Source: an uncultured Lachnospiraceae bacterium (GTDB taxonomy: Bacteria > Bacillota > Clostridia > Lachnospirales > Lachnospiraceae). Taken from it: a stretch of 64,000 nt of DNA. A program made the position numbers and the translations under genes. The notes under the pieces are model-generated. The model made no database searches, was not told the DNA's origin, and saw only the letters and a program-made list of their open reading frames with translations. The DNA lies in NCBI GenBank assembly GCA_910576895.1, contig CAJTJZ010000012.1:14681-78680 (forward strand), in the 5' to 3' direction. Of the stretch, positions 43,890 to 51,456 are shown one piece after another (within the stretch, counting starts at the first letter, position 1; each line of letters starts with the position of its first letter).

Positions 43890-46478
43890 CTATTCTGTTA
43901 CTCGTAATTGTTCTACAATGCTGCCTTTATGAAAGAATTTAAGTGCTAAAATAGGAACAATGATAGAAACAAGGAATAGGCTTATACTAACGATGAATGC
44001 AGGCAGTAAAGTAAAGTGAAAATTGTACTGCCACATAGAACTAAGAATGCCTCGAATTAGTGTCAAATTACATAATGCTGAAAATATTAATCCCAAAAGA
44101 CAAGCCTCCAGTGCATAATAAACACTTTCCAATACTATCATTTTTTTTAATTGTCGATTTGTCATACCAATGCTTTGCATTGTTGCAAATTCATGTCGCC
44201 GAGTTAGAATCGTTGTAATTAAGGTATTCATAAGATTTAATACTCCAACAAGACCAAAAATAATACCGACTAATCCACCAACAAAATGGATCATTGTTTT
44301 AGTATTTAATGCATCTTTTCGTGCTGATTGAGAAGTTAAGTAATTAACACTGGTATCTATTTTTGTATAATTATCTAAAAACTCAGTCATTTCTAACTGA
44401 TGTTCTTTTTCCACATTAAAAGCATATTTATAAATAGTTGGTTTATCATATAATTCTTTATAAATATTTTCAGATAAATAGAGAAGAAGACCATCACCGC
44501 CAACTTCAATAGGTCCATTACAGGTATAACCAATTTCTAAATCATCGCCATTAATAGCAGCTTTTGCTAAAATTGGCAATTTCTTCACTGGCTGCCCATT
44601 TTTATATATAGTAATTATCTGTCCTACATCTACAAAATCTAAATCTTCAATAAGAAGCATATTAGTACGATTGACTTCTACACCAACAATAACACCTTCT
44701 CCTTTTGACATTTTTTCATAAAGTAAATGAGTATCCATTTCTCCTTGTCGTAAATCCATTCTGGCAATAGCACTTTCTTCCATACCATATACATTACAAA
44801 TAGGACGTTTATCATCACCAAGACCAAATTTCATATAATTTTTATCAAAGCCAAATGTCATTCCATTATTTTCATTTATGAAAATTTCATCGGTTAAGGC
44901 ATGTCCAAAATCATAAGTAACATTTGTGTCTTCGATTGTATTTTTATAAACAGGTGCTCCCTCTATTATGCCCGGCTGTTTTTTAATATCTTGAATCGCT
45001 TGTTGATTTAAGGCATCTTTTCGAGAAACAAATCCTTTGATAAGACTAGAACTGGCTACGTTTGTAATGGCAAAATCTGTTCGGATTACATAAGATACTT
45101 GCTTTTCAATATCTAAACTGGAAGATATCGTTCCAACACAATTAAGGAATATAACACATAGCATAAGAGATATAATAATAAAGGCACTACGGCGATGATT
45201 TCGTCCTAGATTAGACCATGCAAGTCTGCTAATATTTGTAAAAAGTGCACTTTTCTTTTTCTCTTTTTTTCCTGTACTGTTTTCCACATAGTGAAAGGCT
45301 TCTATAGGAGAAATACTTGTTGCCATTTTGATAGGCTTGCGAGTGCTTAAAAATACTGTGAATATTGCTAGGAATGTTGCACCTAAAAATATAATAGGAG
45401 AAGGAGATACTTCCACAGATATATTTTTATAATCACTGGAAACAGTATCCATAATAAAAGGAAGTACAGATTTACCAATCAAAAATCCAATCATTAATCC
45501 TAATGGAATACCTACAAGGGATAACCAGATAGCTTGTCGGTTAATAAGAGTTTTCACTTGATGTTTGCTCATACCAATTGTGCGATAAAGTCCATAACGG
45601 CGGATTTCCTGCATTACAGCAATATCAAATATATTATAAATCAAAAGATATCCACAGAGAATGAATAATAGTATAAATACTGCAATCATAATAATAAAAC
45701 TGGGCTCAAGAACTTGATGTGTTGTACTATTAATAATAGCAGGAAGATAATTATCAGCGTTTAGATTTTCTGGATCGCCACCAAGATGAATTGCTAAATT
45801 CTTCATCTTTTCTTTTAATCCTACAGAATTAGTGGCAATAAAATCAGAACAATAAGTTCCTGCCATTTCTTTATCTTTATCATAAGTATATTGAAATATT
45901 TCTGGATTAGTATCATGAAATGATATTCCAGCCCACATCATACTTACCTGATCACTAGTAGCTTCAAACCATCCAGATACTACCATAGGTAACTCATATG
46001 TTTTTCCATGTGCTGTAAATATAATTGTTATATTTGCTCCAATTTCAGGTTCTATACCTAAATCTCGTAATGCTAAATCGGAAGTTACAATTTCATTTTC
46101 TTTTGTTGGTACATTACCATGACTAGGCATACAAAAAGTTAGTTTAGCCTGTGCTTCATCTAATACATCAAATTCAATTGTATGATGACTTGCATTTGAT
46201 AAAAATGCTACTGGCAGACGTAAACCAGCTATTTTTATAAAATCAGCCTGTTTCATAATTTCAAATTGTTTTGAAGTCATATTACGAAAATCACCATCTG
46301 ATTTACTACCTTTTTGTATTTGCATAGTAAGCGTCATAGATTGTATTGTTCCCATTCCAAGTGTTGTAATCGATGTAAATAGAATAGTAGTCAATACAAT
46401 TGCTAGTACTGCAATAAGATTTCGTACTTTGTTGGCGGCAAAGCTACGCTTAGCAAGTGTTTTTAACATTTCTCTCAT
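43890..46478 (-). CDS. FtsX-type ABC permease (module 2)
   Basis: 862 aa. Starts MREMLKTLAKRSFAANKVRN with AGGAGG 8 bases upstream. The first membrane segment is followed by an extracellular domain (about 45-255), an FtsX domain (about 270-400: MQEIRRYGLYRTIGMSKHQV), a second extracellular region (about 450-720) and the C-terminal FtsX domain (ATMQSIGMTNRQLKKMIVLE). Same architecture as module 1. Only MacB/Bce-like transport or sensing can be inferred. Confidence 0.87.
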   Translation of the reverse strand: MREMLKTLAKRSFAANKVRNLIAVLAIVLTTILFTSITTLGMGTIQSMTLTMQIQKGSKSDGDFRNMTSKQFEIMKQADFIKIAGLRLPVAFLSNASHHTIEFDVLDEAQAKLTFCMPSHGNVPTKENEIVTSDLALRDLGIEPEIGANITIIFTAHGKTYELPMVVSGWFEATSDQVSMMWAGISFHDTNPEIFQYTYDKDKEMAGTYCSDFIATNSVGLKEKMKNLAIHLGGDPENLNADNYLPAIINSTTHQVLEPSFIIMIAVFILLFILCGYLLIYNIFDIAVMQEIRRYGLYRTIGMSKHQVKTLINRQAIWLSLVGIPLGLMIGFLIGKSVLPFIMDTVSSDYKNISVEVSPSPIIFLGATFLAIFTVFLSTRKPIKMATSISPIEAFHYVENSTGKKEKKKSALFTNISRLAWSNLGRNHRRSAFIIISLMLCVIFLNCVGTISSSLDIEKQVSYVIRTDFAITNVASSSLIKGFVSRKDALNQQAIQDIKKQPGIIEGAPVYKNTIEDTNVTYDFGHALTDEIFINENNGMTFGFDKNYMKFGLGDDKRPICNVYGMEESAIARMDLRQGEMDTHLLYEKMSKGEGVIVGVEVNRTNMLLIEDLDFVDVGQIITIYKNGQPVKKLPILAKAAINGDDLEIGYTCNGPIEVGGDGLLLYLSENIYKELYDKPTIYKYAFNVEKEHQLEMTEFLDNYTKIDTSVNYLTSQSARKDALNTKTMIHFVGGLVGIIFGLVGVLNLMNTLITTILTRRHEFATMQSIGMTNRQLKKMIVLESVYYALEACLLGLIFSALCNLTLIRGILSSMWQYNFHFTLLPAFIVSISLFLVSIIVPILALKFFHKGSIVEQLRVTE

Positions 46479-46539
46479 AAATATTACCTCCTGAAGTTTT
46501 TATTGATTGATAAAATCATAATATTTCAATGTCACAATT

Positions 46540-46558
46540 AAGGTACAAGAAAGGTACA
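46540..46558 (-). promoter_or_regulatory. Tandem repeat AAGGTACA at 11-base period (module 2)
   Basis: AAGGTACA occurs at 46540-46547 and 46551-46558 on the plus strand (TGTACCTT on the minus), upstream of the permease gene and downstream of a terminator. The 11-base period equals that found before module 1, but the box sequence differs, fitting a different regulator for each module. Confidence 0.6.
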
Positions 46559-46585
46559 TTTTTGTGCCTTTTGTTTTTCATAAAG

Positions 46586-46614
46586 AAAACGCCCAAAAAA
46601 AACAAGGGCGTTTT
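46586..46614 (-). terminator. Intrinsic terminator overlapping the end of the 46613 ATPase gene
   Basis: AAAACGCCC and GGGCGTTTT form a stem with an A-rich loop; on the minus strand it is followed by T-rich sequence. It separates the regulator-kinase-ATPase transcript from the permease-ATPase transcript. Confidence 0.7.
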
Positions 46615-47275
46615 ATATAATATGGCCATCTTGCAAACATACTACATAATCTGCAAGTTGGGAAAGTTCTAAATTATGTGTAATCATAATCAATGTTTGA
46701 TGAAATGTTTCTGTAGTCATTTTTAAAAGTCCCATTACATTTTGGCTGGTCTTTGCATCAAAACTTCCTGTCGGTTCATCAGCTAAAATAATAGCAGGTT
46801 TTTTAATTAATGCCCTTGCAATTGCTGTACATTGCTGACTGCCGCCTGAAAGCATATAAGGAAATTTATCTAGTTTATCATCTAATCCTAAAGCAGTTAC
46901 AATTTCTGTAAAAAAAGCCTTATCAGGACGAGAATTATCTAAGGAAAGAGGAAATAAGATATTTTCTTGTATTGTTAGTTCAGGAATCAGATTATAGTCT
47001 TGAAATACAAAACCCACTTTTCTGCGGCGAAAAATAGTTAATTGTTCTTCGGTTAATTTTGCTAGATTTGTATTATCAACAATGACTGTCCCTTCTGTAG
47101 GCTGATACAATCCACCTATCATATTAAAAAGTGTTGTTTTTCCAGAACCAGATGCTCCAATAATAGCAGTAAATTTATTTTTTTCAATGGAAAGATTAAT
47201 ATTATCTATTGCTTTAACTTGATAAGGAGTTTTACCAAAATATTTTTTTAAATTATGTATTGTTACAATGTTCAT
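46613..47275 (-). CDS. ABC ATPase with unusual signature motif (module 2)
   Basis: 220 aa: Walker A GASGSGKTT, Walker [13 protein letters not shown], switch His in ITHNLE. The signature reads MLSGGSQQCTAIARALI instead of [15 protein letters not shown]: the Gln after the glycines is Ser and the Arg is Cys. It follows the kinase gene by 40 bases, while another canonical ATPase follows the permease, so the module has two ATPases for one permease. This copy may be a decaying duplicate or have a regulatory role. Confidence 0.82.
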   Translation of the reverse strand: MNIVTIHNLKKYFGKTPYQVKAIDNINLSIEKNKFTAIIGASGSGKTTLFNMIGGLYQPTEGTVIVDNTNLAKLTEEQLTIFRRRKVGFVFQDYNLIPELTIQENILFPLSLDNSRPDKAFFTEIVTALGLDDKLDKFPYMLSGGSQQCTAIARALIKKPAIILADEPTGSFDAKTSQNVMGLLKMTTETFHQTLIMITHNLELSQLADYVVCLQDGHII

Positions 47276-47315
47276 TGTTTTATCCTCACTTTATTTCATA
47301 TAAAAAAATTTAAAA

Positions 47316-48338
47316 TCAATTTAGCAAAAATACGGAAAAAGTAGTGCCTTTCCCTAGTTCTGATTTTACACTAATATATCCTTTTTGTTTTGTAATAATA
47401 CCACGAGTTAAATAGAGCCCTAATCCTACGCCTTCTTTAGCGGCTACTTCCTGTGCTCGATAAAATCGTTTAAATACATCATTATAATGTTTACTTGCAA
47501 TTCCAATTCCTGTATCAGAAATATCTATTCGTGTATAAAATTGCCATGGTCGAACTTTTACCCAAATATTTCCATTTTCTGGTGTATATTTTACTGCATT
47601 ATCCAGAATATTTCCCAATGCCTCTATTGTCCATTTCACATCATGTTTTACAGTAACTTGACTATCACAAGAAACATCAATTTCAATATTTTTCTTTTTT
47701 GCTTTTGCCCATATTTCATTGACTGCCTGTGCAATTGTATTATATAGACTGCTTGTTTCCATATGAAGAATAAAAGTTCCCGTTTCCAAACGGGACATCT
47801 TTATAAGAGATTGTAATAAGAAATCTAACTTATTAATTTGTGTTGTCATGATATTTAAAAATTCCATTCGCTTTTCATTAGATAGTTGATGTTGTTGTAA
47901 TATATTTGTAAACATCTGAATATTTGCAATGGGTGTTTTTACTTGATGAGATATATCACTGACTAATTCTTGAATGATTTGTTTGTCTTGTTCACTTTGT
48001 TTTTGTTTTTCATATATACATTCATAGTATTGCAAAAGTCTTTCTTGTACCTTGGATATTTGTGAATCTTCATAGGGATGATAATTTTCTGGATTGTGAC
48101 CATTCATAAGAGCATCCACTGTTTCACAAATGTCATTTGCAAAATGAAATTGTTGCTGTTTTTGCTGCCAGTGCCATAAAGACACTAATAAAAAGATTAC
48201 TATGCCTAGTAGAAAAAGAGTAATTCGTATTCCAGTAGAAGGAATATAATCCCAAATTATTCCCATTAAAATAATAAGGATTGCTATTATTGATAATATA
48301 GTGTGTATAGAGATTGTTTTTAATTTGTTTTTCTTCAT
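47316..48338 (-). CDS. Sensor histidine kinase (module 2)
   Basis: 340 aa. Two transmembrane segments (about 10-30 and 35-55) with a very short outer loop, H-box SDISHQVKTPIANIQMF (His near 134), and ATPase domain motifs NILDNAVKYTPENG, DTGIGIASKH, RFYRAQ and GVGLGLYLTRGI. It overlaps the regulator gene by 4 bases. A transporter-dependent, intramembrane-sensing kinase is likely. Confidence 0.92.
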   Translation of the reverse strand: MKKNKLKTISIHTILSIIAILIILMGIIWDYIPSTGIRITLFLLGIVIFLLVSLWHWQQKQQQFHFANDICETVDALMNGHNPENYHPYEDSQISKVQERLLQYYECIYEKQKQSEQDKQIIQELVSDISHQVKTPIANIQMFTNILQQHQLSNEKRMEFLNIMTTQINKLDFLLQSLIKMSRLETGTFILHMETSSLYNTIAQAVNEIWAKAKKKNIEIDVSCDSQVTVKHDVKWTIEALGNILDNAVKYTPENGNIWVKVRPWQFYTRIDISDTGIGIASKHYNDVFKRFYRAQEVAAKEGVGLGLYLTRGIITKQKGYISVKSELGKGTTFSVFLLN

Positions 48339-49024
48339 AATTTCACACCTGTCCAGATATATCCCATGCCTCTTACTGTTTGGATATAAGAATGATTTTT
48401 ATCTTCAATCTTTGTTCGTAACCGATTCATAGCAACTGTTAATGTATGATTATCAATATAATTGCCATCACAGTCCCATAATTTTTCCAGTAGAATTTGA
48501 CGTGTTACAATATTACCTGCATTTGCAGTTAAGAGACGCAGTATCTTATATTCATTGGGAGTAATTGCTAATTTTTCCCCATTTGAAATAGCAGTTAATG
48601 CATGAAAATCCAATTGTAAAAATCCATCATTATAATAATTGGTTAAATCTTTGGCAGCAGAAATATTTCTTCGCAATGCCACTTCTACACGCCGTTTTAA
48701 AATTTGAATATTAAATGGCTTTGTTATATAATCATCTGCTCCAAGGTCAAAACCATTTAATATATCTTGCTCTAAGTCATTCGCTGTTAAAAAAATAACA
48801 GGTAAATCCATTAAAATAGTTTTTATTTCACGACAAAGATCAAATCCATTTCCATCGGGAAGATTAATATCTAAAATTGCTAAATCAAAGTGGTCAGTTT
48901 TCAAAAGTTGTTGTGCTTTTTGACAATTATAGGCAGCTACCGTTAGATAACCACTTGTATCTAATTCAAAACAAAGCCCTGCATTTAAAGCTAAATCATC
49001 TTCAACAATTAATATTTTTTGCAC
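48335..49024 (-). CDS. OmpR-family response regulator (module 2)
   Basis: 229 aa starting at GTG 49024 with GGAG upstream. Receiver domain: VEDDLALNAG, phosphoacceptor in DLAILDINLPDGNGF, KPFNIQIL. DNA-binding winged helix: ITPNEYKILRLLTANAGNIV, then VAMNRLRTKIED. First gene of module 2. Confidence 0.92.
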   Translation of the reverse strand: MQKILIVEDDLALNAGLCFELDTSGYLTVAAYNCQKAQQLLKTDHFDLAILDINLPDGNGFDLCREIKTILMDLPVIFLTANDLEQDILNGFDLGADDYITKPFNIQILKRRVEVALRRNISAAKDLTNYYNDGFLQLDFHALTAISNGEKLAITPNEYKILRLLTANAGNIVTRQILLEKLWDCDGNYIDNHTLTVAMNRLRTKIEDKNHSYIQTVRGMGYIWTGVKL

Positions 49025-49059
49025 TTAAATCAACTCCAAAATACAAATTCCTGCTTTTT

Positions 49060-49088
49060 ATTATACTATATCTTTGTTTTTTTTTCAA
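49060..49088 (-). promoter_or_regulatory. Sigma-A promoter of module 2
   Basis: On the minus strand: TTGAAA (49088-49083), 17-base A-rich spacer, TATAAT (49065-49060). Confidence 0.65.
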
Positions 49089-49116
49089 TAAATAGTCCAT
49101 TTTATTCATAGAGTAC

Positions 49117-49166
49117 TTGACAAAAAAAGAAAAAAATAGTATGATAAGAAAAACTACCAGAGTAGT
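49117..49166 (+). promoter_or_regulatory. blaI promoter with BlaI operator 1
   Basis: TTGACA (49117-49122), 17-base spacer, TATGAT (49140-49145). ACTAC-CAGA-GTAGT (49153-49166) covers the start of transcription. The ACTAC-N4-GTAGT dyad recurs before two other genes in the window and is the likely binding site of the BlaI repressor, giving autoregulation. Confidence 0.8.
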
Positions 49167-49181
49167 GAAAGGAGAAAAATT

Positions 49182-49541
49182 ATGGATATAAAATTATTTG
49201 ATTCTGAATTAAAAGTTATGAATGTTCTTTGGAAAGAAGGAGATGTAACAGCGAAACATATTTCTGATGTACTAAAAGAAGAAGTAGGATGGAATATGAA
49301 TACTACTTATACACTGATAAAAAGATGTATAAAAAAAGGTGCAATTGAGCGTTCAGAACCAAAATTTATGTGCCATGCATTAATTCCAAAAGAAGAAGTT
49401 CAAGAAGCGGAAACAAGAGAATTAGTAAATAAAATCTATGATGGCTCTATGGATAAATTATTTACAGCACTACTTGGAAGAAAAAAGCTTTCCAAGAAGC
49501 AAATTGAAGACTTAAAAAAGATTGTTGGTGATTTGGAGTGA
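49182..49541 (+). CDS. blaI: BlaI/MecI-family transcriptional repressor
   Basis: 119 aa: winged helix (DSELKVMNVLWKEGDVTAKH, then NTTYTLIKRCIKKGAIERSE) and a C-terminal dimerisation part with the region normally cleaved by BlaR1 activation. AAGGAG precedes the ATG. It lies 14 bases before the membrane peptidase gene. Represses the three promoters with ACTAC-N4-GTAGT until BlaR1 is triggered. Confidence 0.9.
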   Translation: MDIKLFDSELKVMNVLWKEGDVTAKHISDVLKEEVGWNMNTTYTLIKRCIKKGAIERSEPKFMCHALIPKEEVQEAETRELVNKIYDGSMDKLFTALLGRKKLSKKQIEDLKKIVGDLE

Positions 49542-49555
49542 GGTGATAGAAGAAT

Positions 49556-51310
49556 ATGCAGATACTAGAAATGGAATTTTCTGGTACGATTATGATTTTT
49601 GTTATTTTACTTAGCCGTTATTTCTTTCTACATAAACTGCCAAAGAAAACGTGGATAGTATTATGGGTTCTTGCAATGCTTCGTTTTTTATTGCCGTTTT
49701 CTATTCCATTTACTTTTAGCTTTTATTCTTTTATAGAATGGAATCCTACTATGGTATCTATAGAGGAAAAAGGTAAGAAAGAGGATGAATTTTTAGAAAA
49801 AATTGATAGGCAAAAAGAAAAAGAAACGATAGAAAATGCATTAAAAAAGGTGGAAAAAGCAGAAATAGAAGATACAAAAATACAAGAAAAATTTTTCTCT
49901 TTTTTTCCTGTGTTTTGGAAAGTGGGAAGCATTATTTGTATTATAATTTTTATGATTATATATGCAATAGCTTATAGAGATTTTCGGTTTTCTCTTCCGG
50001 TAAAAAATGAATTTACGGAAAAGTGGCTAATATCGCATAAACTTATAAGAAAAATTTCGATAAGACAATCCGATGGTATTCTAACTCCTTTAACCTATGG
50101 AATTTTTCATCCTGTGATTTTAATGCCCCAAAAAACAGATTGGGAACGCAAGGAACAATTACAGTATATTCTTATCCATGAATTTATTCATATTCGTCAA
50201 TTTGATGCTGTAATAAAATTATTACTTACGATAACAGTTTGTATGCATTGGTTAAATCCTTTTGTTTGGTTAATGTATATAATAGCAAATCGTGATATTG
50301 AATTATCTTGTGATGAAGCAGTGATGAAGTATTTTGGCGAGGAGTTAAAAGCAAGCTATGCGTATACTTTAATTGCTATGGAGGAAAGGAAAAGTAGCTT
50401 AACAGCAGTAGGAAATTATTTTAGCAAAAATCCTGCAAAAGAGAGAATTACAGCGATTATGAAATATAAAAAAAGTTCTATGATTATTCGTAGCTTTGCA
50501 GTCATTTTTGTGATTTTTATTTCTTTACTTTTTGCCACTTCTGCAATGCCAATAGAAGAAGCAAAGGAGTTAACACATCCATATGGATTTTATTATTTTA
50601 TAAATAGAGATACAAATAGTAAAGAGAATATAGATATAGAAACAACATTATCAAAAGAACAACAAGAGAAACTTTTTAATGTTTATAAAAATTATGGTAT
50701 TTATGAAAATGATGGTGTTTATTATTACAAAAATAAGATGGTTCGTTGTTTTTATGATCAGTATGCAGAAACAATAAAAAATAGTCAGGGAGGAAGAACT
50801 ACTAATTATAAGAAAATATATACTTATTTTAATTTAGATGGAGAGATTGATTTATGTACCATAAGAGATAATGAAATAGAAGAAACAAAAATAGAAGATA
50901 TTTTTTTGAAAGTTCGTAATATTATAGTAACGAAAATAAAAAATTTTGCAGTTTATGTACCAGAGTCATCTTTAAAGAAAATTGCAGAAAAAGCAGCAAA
51001 AGAAGAAAATAAGGATATATTAAGAGATATTTTGCCTTATCTTTCTGTGAAAGATATTGATGATCTTGTAGAAGAATTAATAAAAAAAGGAAACAGTATT
51101 CAAAGTTTTATAAAATATGCAAGTCAAGATCTGATAGCAGATTTGGCAAAGAATACTTATAAGAAAAGTGGAATAAAAGAAACTCGGAAATTTTTACCTT
51201 ATCTATCAGAAGAAGCAGTTACTGTTCTTATAAAAGAAGCAGCAAAAAAAGGAAATAATCATGAAATAGCAGAAATATCATTATTTGCAAGCGATTATGT
51301 CATGCCATGA
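49556..51310 (+). CDS. BlaR1-like M56 membrane metallopeptidase, without penicillin sensor domain
   Basis: 584 aa. Membrane segments at the N-terminus and about 125-145, the zinc peptidase motif HEFIH at 208-212 (ILIHEFIHIRQFD), another segment near 222-245, ELSCDEAVM with the third ligand Glu, and a segment near 315-335. The outer part (340-584) is not a class-D beta-lactamase domain. It contains helical repeats such as LRDILPYLSVKDIDDLVEEL and TRKFLPYLSEEAVTVLIKEA. So the signal is probably not a beta-lactam. The stop codon lies inside the terminator hairpin. Confidence 0.85.
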   Translation: MQILEMEFSGTIMIFVILLSRYFFLHKLPKKTWIVLWVLAMLRFLLPFSIPFTFSFYSFIEWNPTMVSIEEKGKKEDEFLEKIDRQKEKETIENALKKVEKAEIEDTKIQEKFFSFFPVFWKVGSIICIIIFMIIYAIAYRDFRFSLPVKNEFTEKWLISHKLIRKISIRQSDGILTPLTYGIFHPVILMPQKTDWERKEQLQYILIHEFIHIRQFDAVIKLLLTITVCMHWLNPFVWLMYIIANRDIELSCDEAVMKYFGEELKASYAYTLIAMEERKSSLTAVGNYFSKNPAKERITAIMKYKKSSMIIRSFAVIFVIFISLLFATSAMPIEEAKELTHPYGFYYFINRDTNSKENIDIETTLSKEQQEKLFNVYKNYGIYENDGVYYYKNKMVRCFYDQYAETIKNSQGGRTTNYKKIYTYFNLDGEIDLCTIRDNEIEETKIEDIFLKVRNIIVTKIKNFAVYVPESSLKKIAEKAAKEENKDILRDILPYLSVKDIDDLVEELIKKGNSIQSFIKYASQDLIADLAKNTYKKSGIKETRKFLPYLSEEAVTVLIKEAAKKGNNHEIAEISLFASDYVMP

Positions 51311-51328
51311 CATAATCGCTTTTTTTAT
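51291..51328 (+). terminator. Terminator containing the end of the BlaR1 gene
   Basis: GCGATTATGTCAT (51291-51303) and ATGACATAATCGC (51307-51319) form a perfect 13-bp stem with a 3-base loop and a T run. The last codons and the TGA (51308-51310) of the BlaR1 gene are part of the stem. Confidence 0.9.
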
Positions 51329-51355
51329 TTTAAGAAAATATAGATAGAATTTATA

Positions 51356-51405
51356 TTGACAATTTAAAAAGACTGTGGTAGTATAAATAAAACTACTACA
51401 GTAGT
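51356..51405 (+). promoter_or_regulatory. Promoter with BlaI operator 2
   Basis: TTGACA (51356-51361), 17-base spacer, TAGTAT (51379-51384), then ACTAC-TACA-GTAGT (51392-51405) over the start site. Controls the lipoprotein gene at 51457. Confidence 0.8.
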
Positions 51406-51456
51406 GAAAAGCATATATGCAAAAAGAAAAAATATAAAAAAATTAGGAGGAAACAT

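Noticed and set aside
49182..51310. Beta-lactam resistance operon
   Set aside because: BlaI and BlaR1 homologues are present, but there is no beta-lactamase or PBP gene in the regulon and the BlaR1 outer part lacks a penicillin-binding fold.
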